From positions 496,001 to 560,000 of the forward strand of contig JAQFVV010012573.1 in NCBI GenBank assembly GCA_028023455.1: a DNA stretch of 64,000 nt, read 5' to 3'. This stretch comes from Epiperipatus broadwayi (taxonomy: Eukaryota > Onychophora > Udeonychophora > Euonychophora > Peripatidae). Shown in pieces: positions 50,711-63,971 of the stretch. Every line of letters starts with the position of its first letter. Position 1 is the stretch's first letter. The notes beneath the pieces were generated by a model. The model worked only from the letters and a program-made list of their open reading frames with translations. It was not told where the DNA came from and ran no database searches. The position numbers and the translations under genes were made by a program.

Positions 50711-53700
50711 CAAAAATATATCTAATACACACTTTTTTAAAAATATTACATTTTAAAAACTTTTATTTTTAATTTTTAAAAATATTACCCTTTTGTTACT
50801 TCTTTATTAATATTATTTTATTTTATAATTTTTACCTTTCCTCATTTCTTGTTATCTATCTTTTAATATTTATCTTTTAGTTAGTTAATCAGACTAAGAA
50901 GAAATTAATAAATTCACTTGTTAAATATTAACTTGTTTACTTTCTCACTCTTAATAATAAAATAATTCAGACACTGCTTTTGTGCATGAATAAATTCACT
51001 ATAAAAGTGAATATTGTGTAAAAATTCAATAAAAGTAAATCTTTTAAATTCACAATTATGTTACCATTATTTCCAATAACTTTGAGCCCATGTTTAAGAT
51101 TCATATTATTATATGTAATTAAAGTCTAAGTAAAAAAAAAAGTTCCTTAATAGTAGTGCATTATCCAACAAAGAATAAATTTTGTCTGAACTTTCTGAAT
51201 CTGTTTGAAAATAAATACTGTAAAATTCGCATTCTTTTATAAATACATCTAGGAATTCAAAGACTAGAAAATACCAAACTAGATCTCACTATGAGTTCAT
51301 TACCAGTCTTTTTTAAAACCCTAGATTTCTTTGGTTTCCAAAACAAGCATTTAACTTCTGCTCAATTAAACCTCCTTTGGAAAATGAATTTTACTAAGAG
51401 CAATCATATAGATCTTAAAATCTTGCAAACTCATTAGCTATAAATGCTATCTTTTATTTAGGTTTCTTCTGCAACTAACAAAATAATGCACTTTTTAGAT
51501 AATACTTACCAATATTTTTGAATTTTAATAATGTAATAGAAATAGGGCTTAATATTATTCCTCATTGCATAAAAAATAGCTCCTAATATGATTTCTCATG
51601 ATAAAAAAAAATCTTAAAGGCTATATAAAACAAACAAATTTATATTTCTAAAAAAAAAAAAAAACTAAAATTTTAATGTCATTAAAATTAATAATGATGC
51701 ACCAAAATTAAAAATATTTAATATTTTTGAATGTTATTAATAAGTTTGAAATAAAGCACATATCATTTCTCAATGGTATAAAGAGGTCAAAGTAAAACAG
51801 CTAAAATAATGCAATTAAAAGGTTAATCATTTGAAAAATAATTATTTCCCACATGATTTTCAGTGTCAAACATCATATGATGATTGGGTATCGAAACATG
51901 AGATTGAACTTCAATCCAGAAACTTTCTCTGATTCATCACTCTGTAACTATACTAAATTGCATAATTAAGGTGATTTTTTATTCATAATGAATATAAAAA
52001 AAACTAGATAAATTAATCTGTACTTACAATTAAAAATATATTAAAATTATGATTAATGCTTTTGAATATTCAATGAATTAGAAATGGAGTATATATAATG
52101 ATGATTTTATTAATTTATTATAATTAAAATTTTTTTTTGATAATTGATCTTCCAATTATGAGCTTTATATTGTTTTTCTGCTTTGTAACTGTGATTAATT
52201 TGAGTGGCAGATCATATCTATGTATACTTGTAAAGAAAGAATTACTTGTGCTAATTGAAAATAACAAATGAAATTCACAATTAGTGACAAGTTTTTTCTT
52301 TTGAAATTATTTTTGTAAGGCTTGTATTTTATAATTCATAAGTTGGTTACAGCAAGTATAATCTAAGATCTTATTTAATGACAATCTGAATGTTCTCTGA
52401 CATAAATTTCAGTTCTTTAATAAATTATATAAATGATTTTGCTATATGAACATTTAATTCAATTGTTAAGGTTTATTCAAACAAGAATGACTGCTACCAG
52501 TAAAAAGATTTGGATCACTGGCAATTTCAAAAAAATTGAATTGTATTCATGCACAATCATTCTAAATTATTTACCTAATCAAATCTGATAACAGATCGTT
52601 ATCATCTTAAACTTCACAAATATACCCCCCCCCCCCCAAAAAAACAAAAAACAAAACATAGAACATAAAGTTCAAAAATAAATAGGAACTGGAATTTTTT
52701 AAAAAGACTCAACTTTTTTTAGTAGTATTTAAAACTGTGTATATAATTTATGGATGATTCAGTTAAATGTAAGTTTATTCCTAATAATATTGATAAAAAA
52801 AAGTGTTAAAATTATAAAGTTCTTTTCGAGCGAAGTTAATGCTAAAATGCCTGTGTCTATTATCAACATTGTCACAATTTTCTCTACTTGCTAATAATAA
52901 TGAGTTTGAAATTAGTTTAACAAAAATACTACTGATATTTCACCCATGAAAGTGGACTTTGAATTTCTGGATAAATTAAAACTGAAATGAAAGATAATAA
53001 CTGTGAAGTTAATAAAATAGATTAGAATGAAAAAGTTAATCAGACTACGAAGAAATTAATAAATTCACTTCTCAGTTAAACACTGTATAAATTAAACCAA
53101 CTTCATCATTAAATTTCTGTTCATAAAGAAATTATCAATTTATTATATACACCTATAATTTATTTAATTTTAAAATTACATATACACATTAAGACAAGTG
53201 CAAAAATAATTAATAAATAAAAACTCCAAAACCGAATAAATCTATGTTTATAGGCAGATGTGTTTATTTACTGACACAAACATTAAAAAAATTACATATA
53301 CTCCTAGGTCTTGTTTTATGCGGTAGATAGATTCTACAGAAAACCTGCATTAAAAAAAATCGCACAAAAATACTTAACTTACCTTGAAAAATGGTGGATA
53401 TGGTCTGTAATTTTCAGAATTCGTATAAAAGCAAAGCAACAAGGAAAAATTACTTTAAAATTTGCATTAAAAAAAATAAGGAAATAAAGTATGACTAATA
53501 ATACATATCAAATATTTGAAAAAAAACTGGTACAAAACAAACTTTTTTCAGTTTTTATTAACTACAGTATTTGACATTTTTTTATATGTATTTTAATCAC
53601 TATCGTTATTTGATGATATGCGGTTCATTTGTAAACTGGTAAAAAATCAGATTCGTCGAACGAAGTCAAGAATCTCTCAGCAATTATGCCCAGAGAAACT

Positions 53701-55030
53701 TGTTAGCCACATTATTCCCCACTCTAAGTTTTCCCATATTCTGCTCCATCCTATTTACACAACTAGTGCCAATTTCAGTCTTGTGCTGTGTTAATGGTTT
53801 TCTGTTGACAACTGATTTTTACTATTGAAATAAATTTTAAATGTTCACATTTTGTTTCTATATTTAAAAAATGAGATCGCAATCAAAACAAAAAGATTAT
53901 ACATTATCATTAGAAATATTATTTTCAGTTTATAAAATCAATAAAATCTTCCTTATTTAGTTAAAAAATCTACATTATTTATTTCTGTTATACCTAACAA
54001 AATACGTTTTAATAGTTTAAATTTTTTGAATATTTATTGCGATATTTTTATATGTAAGTATAAATCTATTATTATTATTTACTCATTAGTATAAGTAGGT
54101 TATTTATTCTAAATACAGCTTCAGGCCATATTCACGTTAGTTGCTAATATAATGTTATATTTTTGAAAAAAAAAAAAAGTATTTCAAGTCAAAATAAGTT
54201 ATTAATAATTTAAATTTCTTGATATCTAATAAATATAGTGAAATATGAAGGATATTAAGAAGAAACATGAATCGCATAACTTCAAAATCGCATTAAAATA
54301 ATCTGCATAAAATGAGACCCAGGTGTATAAATTAAAATATAAAAATACAGTGAGATTCTGATGACAATCATTTTACGCAATGTCCAAATTCTATATCATA
54401 TATTTTTCACCATTAAATTAAGGTTCAAACAACAAATACCCATTTTGAAAAGTTTATTTACCAATTTACTTAATTTAAATATCACTGTAATTATCTTATC
54501 AAATATCAGGCAATTTATATTTGAAATATTATTAAATTTATTTTTCAATAATATACAATTCAATTAAAGATTAAATGCATTACATTTGATACCCTTCATC
54601 CTCTGTAAACAAATGTATTTTAAATTGATAACATTAAACACTCACACTTTAACAATCAATTAATATAAAAAAATTCAAATCACTTAGATATTTATTTCTA
54701 CTTTTGTCAGTCACAGTACTATATTTTTTAAAAAACTATTCCATTATGTAAATATAATTTTAACTGTAAGCTAGAATTAGAAAATTATTTATGTAGACAT
54801 CAGGAAAAAAAAAATTTCCAAGTAAGAGCAGAATGTTGAATATGAAGTAGCGAAATCAAATACTATTATGAATGTCACTGTTTGACAAGAATGCTAGGAA
54901 TTTCTGCTCAAGCATCAGACATCTTTTTTATATTTTATACTTGCTTGTTATCAACATAGTTAGCTTATCTTTATAGTTGTACTTTTAGAAGTGAAGACAC
55001 TAATTTTTTAAAATTATTCTGCTATATATA
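50711..55030. other. AT-rich DNA, nothing identified
   Basis: No coding segment was recognised. The clearest landmark is a thirteen-base C run at 52625-52637 flanked by A-rich sequence, unusual in such AT-rich DNA. A phrase near 50880 (TTAATCAGACTAAGAAGAAA) recurs almost exactly near 53037, a minor dispersed repeat. Confidence 0.5.
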
Positions 55031-55033
55031 TAT

Positions 55034-56520
55034 TGTAACGGGAGAAAGATCTTTGAGATTCGCATATATTGACCCCGGGGACGCCACTAGTCCGAAAATA
55101 GGAACTAGACATTTATTTTAGGGTGGACAGGATATGCGAATCAAAAGGCACCGAGCTACACTCAGGGAGGAACAAGATATCTTAAATATAATTTAGACAG
55201 TTGAGAAATCAAAGCATAAAGACAAATGTCAGCCAAATTAAGTTTAAATAATTTATTAATTTTATTAAAAGTTGTGCAATAGAATGAAGACATCTAGCCA
55301 TGAATACAAAAGTGGCTTATAGTAACATACGCGTATTTACCAGAGAGTGCACAAGAGTACGACAAACATGAAGACATTAAACATTTTGGCAATAAAATTC
55401 TCTCACTTAAAATATAAGAAATGGTTAGGATAATATCTTCTTGCTGGACAGTTGTAAAATTACAAAAACAAACAACAACTCTAGCTTCCTGAATCAGGGA
55501 TAATAAAACAGTTACTGTCCCGCCGGAAATCAATGATACCAGCGCGGACGTCCGAGCAGTAATATTCTAATTACTGTCATTAAAATGCCGCAGGACTGCT
55601 GCGCGTAATACTACATTCAAAGTAAACGTGGTTGATCTCACCTACAAGACAGCAACAGATATTTGATTACGATCTTACGTAATCCAGAAAAAAATAGACT
55701 ATTTTCAGACAACCCGAAGAAATAACTTGACAAATAGCCAGCAAAAAGATTTTGTTGTTTGCACAAACAGCGCAAACAAAACATGCTTAAAGATTCTTTA
55801 TTTTACAACTAAGGGCAGGTGAATAAATAAAGACTAGGAAAACTGCCAATGCATTTTGTAATAGATATCGAAATAATCAGGTATATATTAAACATATAAA
55901 ATACAATCTCCTAATGCACCCCCTGATAAACGAAAATTGCAAACAAACTTGGAATCTTAAAACTAAGATTCCAAGACACACTTTAAATACTAGAAAAGAG
56001 TACATACAGATAATAAATAATAAAAAATACAAAAAACAATTAATACCATTTTAAAACATATTTATCATTAGATTGAGTGGAGATTTAATTAAACGCAATT
56101 TATTTATCCTGGCTAGAATAGGAAAAAGTTTAGCTTACGGTAAGGCAGAGTTCTAGTGATTTAGTGATGAGTGTGCACTTTTGATAATAGTTCATCTTTC
56201 AGGTCCTTTGACAGCGGCAAGGTAGAGGCAGTGTTTATTTTAGAAGTTCATGGCAAGACTGAAGGAGAGCTGGTAGGCGTGGGTCTGTCCTTTGTTTAAA
56301 TTAGCCAGACATTCTAATGATGGCAAAACTCACAGCGGTGGATTTTGACATCTTGCACAGCATCGAAGTTTGTCAATAATTATTTAAGTTTTTAGTAGGA
56401 ATTAAACGTCTGAACAGTTACTCACAATGGTATCTCTTTGCAGGCCATAACCCAAGTGTGTATCTAATAATGAATCTCTTCTTTCTCCTAAAATTGGCGG
56501 ACTATCGTTGCCTCGCTACA
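55034..56520. mobile_element. LTR-like island, TGTAACG...CGCTACA
   Basis: A 1.49-kb block with sharp ends begins TGTAACGGGAG and ends GCCTCGCTACA, so the terminal seven bases are an imperfect inverted repeat. The first 200 bases and several inner stretches are CpG-bearing and much less AT-rich than the flanks. No coding frame is convincing. This fits a solo long LTR. The internal phrase AATTAAGTTTAAATAATTTA resembles AATTAAGCTTAAGATAATTT in the island at 62.16 kb, suggesting related elements. Target duplications were not evident. Confidence 0.45.
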
Positions 56521-58315
56521 TTTCCCGCGCAAAACTTTCATTAGTGTCCATTCTATAATCCAGGCAGGGCAAATATTAATTTCCCGCTCAATCTAATTTA
56601 AGACTTCCAACCAGAGATAATTGAAACAAAAACGACAAATACAAAACTAAATCTCCGCTTTTTAGAATTAACTTTAAAAATAATTACAATAAAAGCAACA
56701 GGAATATATAATTAGCAAGCTTGCCTGTTTTTAATCATATTGATTAAAACAGATGGTGAAAGTAAACTATTTTACAATCAATTTTATAAACATTAAATAA
56801 TCTATTTTAAAATATAAAAGCGTATGTGTTTTAAATAATAATAAAAAATTGAGCATTAGACATTTAATGAAAATGCAGTTGTTTTCCCTTTTTAATTTTA
56901 GTAATAAAACCATTGAATCGGAAATCAATCCGGCTCAATATATATAATAATTTTAGTCATGAGCTCAAAAAAAAAAAACAAATGTTAGGAAAGACAATAT
57001 TTCCAAATGAAAGTGCTGCAAGTCGAATATGGAATTGTTTTTAAAAAATAAGGATGAAGTAATAAGTGTATATCACAAAGAAATTTTCCAAATTAACATT
57101 TCATGTTGTAATATCACAGAAAGGTATGAAAGCTTTACTAATATGAATTAATGAAAATCAAATAATAGAGAATATTTTTTGATAAAATCACATTTAAATT
57201 TACATATAATATGCTATATAAAAATATAGTAAATTAAATCTATATTTTTAAATTTGCAATATCAGATATTAAAAAAAAAAAATTTTAAAATTAAAAATTC
57301 ACAGAAAATCATTTCCTCCCCATCACACTTACATATAAGCTTCTGAATGAGATTACAAAATCAACAAATTACAATCCAAGTTGATAACAGTTGCCTCTCA
57401 AGATAAATCACAACTTAGAAGTGACTTAATGCAAGTATATAAATACTAATAAAAGTTAAAGAGTAACCACCAAACATTTGGTTTATTAATTGCATTGTAT
57501 TTGCTTTCTTTTATTTCAAAATAAAAAAGATATGTAAATTGAATTTTTTTTTGCTTAATTCCATGTTTAATAATGTCCTTTAAATTTTAAATCTGTTGCA
57601 TTTTTTAAAAACAAATTACAATGAACAATCTATAAGAAAAGTATTTTGTTAATCATTTTATAAAATATATTGTAAAATTAAAAAACAACAATTGAATGGC
57701 TGATCGCTTGGGAGATCACATAGTGTTCAGGTACAAAAAGTAAGAGTTGAGTTTTGGTCTAGAATCTTCAATCTAGTTTATCATCCTTCCACAGCACTGA
57801 ACTATGCAATGAAAATATATAGGATTACTCGCACATAATAATGCTATTTATCCTAACAAATTTTTTATTTTTAACAAAAAGAATTTAAAAATTTTTCTTG
57901 CTTTGATTGTATATTCATAAATAAAACTGTTTACAAAGTTTTTCAGAATGTTTTTTTTTTTTATTCATTATAAAGCCTATTTTTTAAAAACAATGTATAA
58001 CTTATTAATTTATATATATTTTATCATTTTTATTACAAAAATACAGCCATTTTCTAAAATCATTTCTGAAAATATTTATTAATTCCGTTTAAATAGAATG
58101 TATTATAGTATTTAATATTATTTAAAAAAATTCAGTTTAGATTTCTTGTTATTTTTTTCCTCATATTTTTTCCAATTTTTATTTTTAAAGAGAAACAGGA
58201 AAAAAATTGCATTTGAAATTTTAAAAATATGTATATATGTTTTGTTATAATTAAAAAAAAAAAAAAACAAGAAAAAAATCACTCAAATTCTAGGGAGCTT
58301 TTTTTTTTTTTTCAT
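56521..58315. other. AT-rich DNA downstream of the minus-strand gene
   Basis: There is no recognised gene. A somewhat GC-richer phrase at 57700-57800 (GGCTGATCGCTTGGGAGATC) may be a repeat fragment. Poly-A and poly-T tracts are frequent. Confidence 0.5.
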
Positions 58316-58321
58316 TTTATT
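58316..58321 (-). terminator. Candidate polyadenylation signal of the minus-strand gene
   Basis: AATAAA on the minus strand lies about 150 bases beyond the stop codon of the terminal exon. A T-rich stretch follows further downstream on that strand. It is plausible but not unique in this composition. Confidence 0.35.
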
Positions 58322-58472
58322 CACAATTATTATCTATAATACAAAATTCAAAGTCTTATTTAGTAATTTTCTCAATCAAAATCCTTAGGTTAGAAGAAAA
58401 ATTATTTATGATGCTCAAATCTAAGTTTTCTGTAAATTGAGCGATATAAATAATAATTTTTGATTTTACTAA

Positions 58473-58617
58473 TCAATTATTTTGACCTTGTTGATAAAGT
58501 AAATCCTCATGTGTTTTACGAGCATATTCATAATACTTAGCAGGGAAAGTTCTGAAGTACCAAGCTTTATAGTCATTTCGTTCACCCATCAACTTATAAA
58601 CTTTACTTTCTAAAAGT
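58473..58617 (-). CDS. Terminal exon of an unidentified gene
   Basis: After a poly-T tract and AG acceptor on the minus strand the exon completes an Arg codon. It then reads LLESKVYKLMGERNDYK, AWYFRTFPAKYYEYARK and THEDLLYQQGQNN before TGA, 48 residues in all. The region is clearly less AT-skewed than its flanks and uses varied codons. The sequence starts as a helical heptad-like segment and then becomes rich in Tyr, Phe and Trp. I do not recognise the family. Its reading phase fits exactly the donor at 63972, whose exon is also helical. It is likely a genuine coding exon, with the gene running off the right edge. Confidence 0.6.
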
Positions 58618-60519
58618 CTAAAAAAAAAAAAAGGTATATAAAATATACATATAAAAACATACATATGTTTGAGATTCACTGGAAATGAAAATATTAAATC
58701 ATTATAAGTAAAATTCTTTATAAATCAAAACTCAAAGAAGTTTTAATACAGTCTAAATAGTAATATTAAAAAAGATAGAGGAAAAGGAAATACATTATTT
58801 AGTGAAATTTTTTTAAAAATCAATGAATAAAAAACAGGAAAAAAAATATATTCCATTTTTCAGTCAAAAAAAAAAAAAAAATTTACATGACATTTTTTTT
58901 TAAAGAAAATTAAACTTAAGTAGTAGAATGTGTAAAAGATAAAAATGCAAAATAGTCTTGATAAACGATGGCATAATTGTTCGTAATGCACTGGTTTAGA
59001 CCCAGTTATATTTAAAATAAAACTAGTCTAACCTTACAAGTTTTTCAATTACACACTAAAATAGGTATAAAGAGAAAGAAAAAATAATAGTTAATTTCTG
59101 TTATAGAAAGATTAAATGGGATCAACACAGTTAGACAGCATTATTATTACAATAATCCACAATGGATTTGGCTGTTACTAAAACTGATCTTAGACAAAAG
59201 GCAAAGTTATATAATTAATGTTTTAAAAGAAATCAGATAGAGAATACATTATTCTATTTACAACAATAAAACGTTTTAAGGGTTCAAATTTTGAGCAAAA
59301 GTACCCAATAAAATACATATTTTTTTTAAGAAAAAAAAAAGCAAGAGGTAAATTTTATTTAAATTATTGACTGCGCTAATCAAAAAAAATAATTTAATTA
59401 AATAATTTAATAGGAATTCATTGCTTAAAGAGGATGTTTAATTTGGTAAAATTACTAATAAAATGAATGTTAATCACTGAAATTAAAGATATGAAAAATA
59501 GTTTATAATTTTATTTTACTTGTTAAAAGTTCTTTTTAGTATAATTAATTTTTTTTTTTTTTTAAAAAAAGGAGAAAGTAATTTACAATAATAATTAAAG
59601 GTATCTGGATTGGTTAAGTTATATCTTGGTGAGCATTGGTATAAAAAGTGTAAACTAGTTTTTGTTGGTAAGTTTTTTGTTTTCAGAAAGGGACTTTTCT
59701 TGATTTAAGAAAGCTATACCATTGTCTTAGTCATTGAATCACCTCAACCAGTAAAAACTCTCTTTAATAACATTCCACAATGTTAAGCTAGTTAGAACAG
59801 CACTTCCAGTTATTTAAAAAGCAGCTAACTTGCAAACTATTAAGCTTAGCTAATATGGAAGATCATACAAAAAGATGAAAATCTCACTATGCTGGGATGA
59901 AAAACATTATTCATAAACTGGTCGATTAAATCTGAAACTATGTAGCCTCCTGTTGATGCCAATTTTAAAAGCTTGTCATTCCTGCCTGCACTAATAGCTG
60001 ATGAACTAAAAGAAGTAATGCCTGTTGTCTTTCACCAAATTTTTGCTAGACTATCCATGATGAATGCATAATTCAATCACACTATCATTCTACCCAGAGA
60101 AGAAATCAAGAAAAGTACAATAAATAAAGCCTTGAACTTCCTGATAGTGACTGTCATATAAATCAGCAAGGTTTTTCAAAAAAGTATTAGTCACTAAAAA
60201 GTAAAAATAGAATTCTGAGGATGTGGGTAAGATTTTTTTTATTTAGAATAAAAGGCCTCTACAAAAAAAAAAAAAAAATTTATAGCAAAATTAAAATTAA
60301 TTTTCTCAGCATAACCTTTAACATTTTTTTAAAAAAATCTACATTTAAATTTTTCTTAACATAATTTTTTGAAAGTAAGAGTAAAAAGAATTTATAATTA
60401 ATTTCTTATTCAATGATTTTAATATTTAATATTTATTATAACTTATATCAATGAATAGTATTCTGTCCCATGGACAGGTCCAGAAAGTAGTCAATAAACA
60501 ATTCATCCATTTTTCCACT

Positions 60520-60720
60520 TCATTGCTCAGCTCTCAATTCCACATAACTATTCCCATCTTTCATATCATCCAATAATGCAATCAATCCTTTCCATCCTTT
60601 TTTCCTGCGTCCACTCACCATTTCCTCCATAACATCTTTCATTAAACTATACTTTCTTCTTAATATATGCTCAATCCAGTTTCTCTTTCTAATTTCCTCA
60701 ACCAATCTTCTTATTTCATT
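60520..60720 (-). mobile_element. LINE C-terminal fragment
   Basis: On the minus strand EEIRKRNWIEHILRRKYSLM followed by KDVMEEMV, GRRKKGWKGLIALLDDMK and SYVELRAEQ is the characteristic post-RT tail of many LINE proteins (R-x-W-I-x-H-I-L-R, then G-R-x-x-x-G then LLDD). No RT core accompanies it. It is a short truncated copy of a family distinct from the RTE-like elements. Confidence 0.75.
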
Positions 60721-61439
60721 TATTCTTTCAAAATTTATTCATTTGTTGTTTTATTCATCCAAATGATTTTTTCCCATTCTTCTCCATGTCCCATCTCAAA
60801 GGCTTCCAATCTGCTCCTAATTTTATTACTCATTGAAAATTTGTTTATGGATTGATTTATATTGGATGTAAGTATATTGGAGTTACTAGTTAAATTTCTC
60901 CAATCATTGAAATAAACGATCCATTACTCATTTCATAAGCAAAATATGCAAATTTGTTTTTTAGAACAAAAAAGAACTGAAATAAATGTGCAAAAATGGA
61001 AATAACTTTTCTTCTTATAAAAATGAGTTTTTCTTTTCTCTTGACCAGATTGAGATATTACTTCATTCAAATCCCAAGATTTTCAATATGCTTTATGAAT
61101 AAAAAGGAAGACTACTAACACTTTTGAATGATACTTTGAATAACTCCAGTTGAAATGAAGAAATAGGCTTAATTAAATGACAACTAGAAATTACAAGACT
61201 ATATTATTAATTTAAATGGATTTTTAATATTTGTCAGAAAAGAAGTAAATGATAATTATTTTGTTTTGGTGAGTCTTATATTTAAAGACTGATTTGTACT
61301 TTATTTTAAATAATTTGAATTTGTAAATAATGCTTGTTATCCAGATATTTTGAAAAAAAAAACTCAGTTTAAAAAAAAGAAAAAAAAAATCGTAATAACT
61401 AGAGGGATAGAGGTATCGTTAATAGGCGACAAAGGAGTA

Positions 61440-61736
61440 TATACCTTGTTGGTCTTTTTTTGCAGATGATGTCTTTTTGGGTACAGAAAAAAGAGAAGAT
61501 ATGAAAGTTATGCTGAGGACAGGTGCAAGGGTAGATAAAGAGATGGGGATTAAATTTAGTGAAGAAAAATCAAATATAATGATGGTTAATACTGGGAAAA
61601 GAGAAGACAAAGAATTTTTATTGGAGGATGTGGTGAATAGATATAGTTATTTGGGAATCATTTTAAGTAATCAGAAAAATTGCTTGGATGAATGTGAGAA
61701 AAGTAAAAAAATGATAGTACTACAAATTTATTAAAT
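61440..61736 (+). mobile_element. LINE reverse transcriptase fragment with FADD box
   Basis: The open segment reads FADDVFLGTEKREDMKVMLR, then MGIKFSEEKSNIMMVNTGK and NRYSYLGIILSNQK. The FADD active-site box, the GIKFSEEKS motif and the YLGI motif are the second half of a LINE RT palm and thumb. It faces opposite to the C-terminal fragment 0.7 kb away. The two could come from one family split by inversion or from two insertions. Confidence 0.75.
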
Positions 61737-62157
61737 ATGATTAATAGTGCTGCAATTGAATGATATTACTAATATTTGCAAATTTATTTTTCTCTGATAA
61801 ATTAAAAAAAAATTGTTCGATATAATAGGAAAAAGTCATTTTTTAAAAATAGGATATAAATTAACTTCACATTATTGTAATTAAAATCAAATGATTGCTA
61901 AGTAATAGAGAAATGTATAAGCACAATCACATACAGCATACATATATATAAATACATATTTGGATTCTCCTTTGGAAAAAATTCTTATCCATGTTATGAA
62001 TAGATCTCGCATCATTTAAGTAGAATGGATACTTCAACAACATTCATAATAATAATAATTAGGATTATAACAATTATAAGCAATCACAAACATAGGAGAA
62101 CCATTTGCATCTCTCACTAATGAAAATAATTTCATTTTAACACACACATATATATAG

Positions 62158-63432
62158 TGTACCGGTGCGTTCGTAAGGATTGATCCAGTGTACTCTACTT
62201 GCTAGGTTTAACTGGGTTTAAACCTTATTTATCACAATTTTATATTTCATATCATAACTATTACGTGAACGAACCGGCTCTTCGAGCAGAGGGGAGAATA
62301 CCATTGATGGCAGAGCCATAAACAATACCCACAGTCAGACCAAGCTATGCAACGTATAACACGATCACATTTCCAGACCGTGGTCCACCTCGACTGCTAG
62401 ATTCAAACCCCTACTATCCAAGCACTTTATTTGTTTTGAGGTAAACCTCAGGCGCCAGCTAGCTACTAGAACTAATGTGTTTGGATAGTAGGCTCATAAT
62501 CCGGCGCTCAAAATCTCCCATCATTATTGTTTAATTAGTGGTAAAAAGAATTGACCGACAAAATTAAGCTTAAGATAATTTATTTAAACTAAACATTTAT
62601 TATTCTGATTTTAAATACCTTTATAAGAACTTAATTAGATTAGACATTGATAATTACATATGAATACGCACACACTCCGTATTCCTATAATAAAATAGGA
62701 TAGAACACCAGCATTAAATAATACACGGCATTTAAATACATACATGAATCAATATAAAATATCATAAAGCGCTCACACACACAACCTTTCGCAAACATGC
62801 ACATCAAAGTTCTCTGTGCATGCTATAGAGTTCATTATTATTTGACTCTGAGAGGCTTCAAATTATTGTAATGGCTACTTTACTTAGAAATGGGAATAAG
62901 AAAACTTCTTGCTGGTTGTTACTTTACATGAAAATATTTCCAGCCGGCTGGATTCGAGGTTTTATGCTTAGTATTCCTTGGCATTATTCTTAGATACAGT
63001 TAGACATCGGGCGGCTTCAGATTGTTATGCAGGCATCACTTTAAAGGGGCAAATTGCTGATCTTCCATTAGACTAAGGGCTGGAGCGAAAGTCGTATGAT
63101 TCCGATGATGATTAACACTGCATTTTCTTTATTAACAAATACATGAGAAGACTGACAGAGAACTGATTTAATCTGATTGTGATCTCACTGAACTGAACTG
63201 TAATCTGAACTGATTAAGTGACTGAACTGAAATGCTTGTCCGATGAAAAAACTGGACTATTTATTAGGATGACCTGTTGTCATTTTGGCATCCACCAGCT
63301 ATATTTGTTGTTGAAATTCCTTAGATAAGCTTATAATCCTGTTGTTTGAGATCTTTTAATTAGCAGCCATTGCAAACTTGTTGTTATGTGGATTTTGTTT
63401 ATTTCATAGCCATTGCAAATTATGTGTTACAA
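62158..63432. mobile_element. LTR-like island, TGTACCGG...TGTTACA
   Basis: A roughly 1.27-kb block begins TGTACCGGTGCGTTCG and ends near TTATGTGTTACA. It has CpG-bearing, GC-richer sequence in its first 350 bases and again at 62.8-63.3 kb. Short internal direct repeats (ACTGAACTGAACTG and similar, 63187-63232) are present. The shared phrase with the 55-kb island and the matching TGTA/TACA ends suggest the same broad class of solo LTR. The right limit is approximate. Confidence 0.4.
63187..63232. repeat. Short CTGAACTGA direct repeats
   Basis: The words CACTGAACTGAACTG, ATCTGAACTGATT and GACTGAACTGAAAT follow one another within 45 bases inside the LTR-like island. Confidence 0.6.
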
Positions 63433-63971
63433 TATTTTTTAACTTTCATTTATTCCTTATTATTAAACACACACATATATATTTTATCAATCCTTATGTT
63501 TACAATCGCTATTGGTGCACATATATATTTAAAATCACTTTGTTAATTAGTTTTTACAATTACTTTCCTTTTTTTTCTTTCTTTAATAATTTAAACCTGA
63601 CAAGAGAGAGATTTATTCTTGAACTATCATAACTTTTAATTGTTTATTTACTTTCTTATTAATTGTCGAGTTAATTCCCTCCCTCTTTCACTCAATCCTT
63701 AAACTTTTAGTTTGACGTTTCTAAAACAAACCCTCTCCCCCTTCTGACTCATTAATTGATTTTTAACAAACTGTTTTAAAAAAAAACTCTTTAGATTTTT
63801 ATAAATAACTCAATTTGAAACTCTCACATTATTTATGATCATTTTATTTAATAATTTTTAGCTAACAATTATATATATATGCACCAATACGATATTGGTA
63901 CAATAGATTATCAAAATTTTTTTATTAATATAGTAAATATATACAAAACATAATTTATAAAAAAATATTAC

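Larger units (their letters stand above)
58618..63971 (-). other. Putative 5.35-kb intron of the minus-strand gene
   Basis: Bounded by GTAATA at 63971 and a poly-T plus AG at 58619-58618. It contains LINE fragments (60.5-60.75 and 61.44-61.74 kb) and an LTR-like island (62.16-63.43 kb). From 58.7 to 59.58 kb it is A/T homopolymer-rich. From 59.58 to 60.2 kb it is slightly GC-richer and repeat-like, with no family assigned. Confidence 0.45.

Noticed and set aside
54361-54567. 68-codon Ile/Leu/Asn-rich frame
   Set aside because: The composition simply mirrors the AT-rich background, with no motif, splice site or neighbour to support it.
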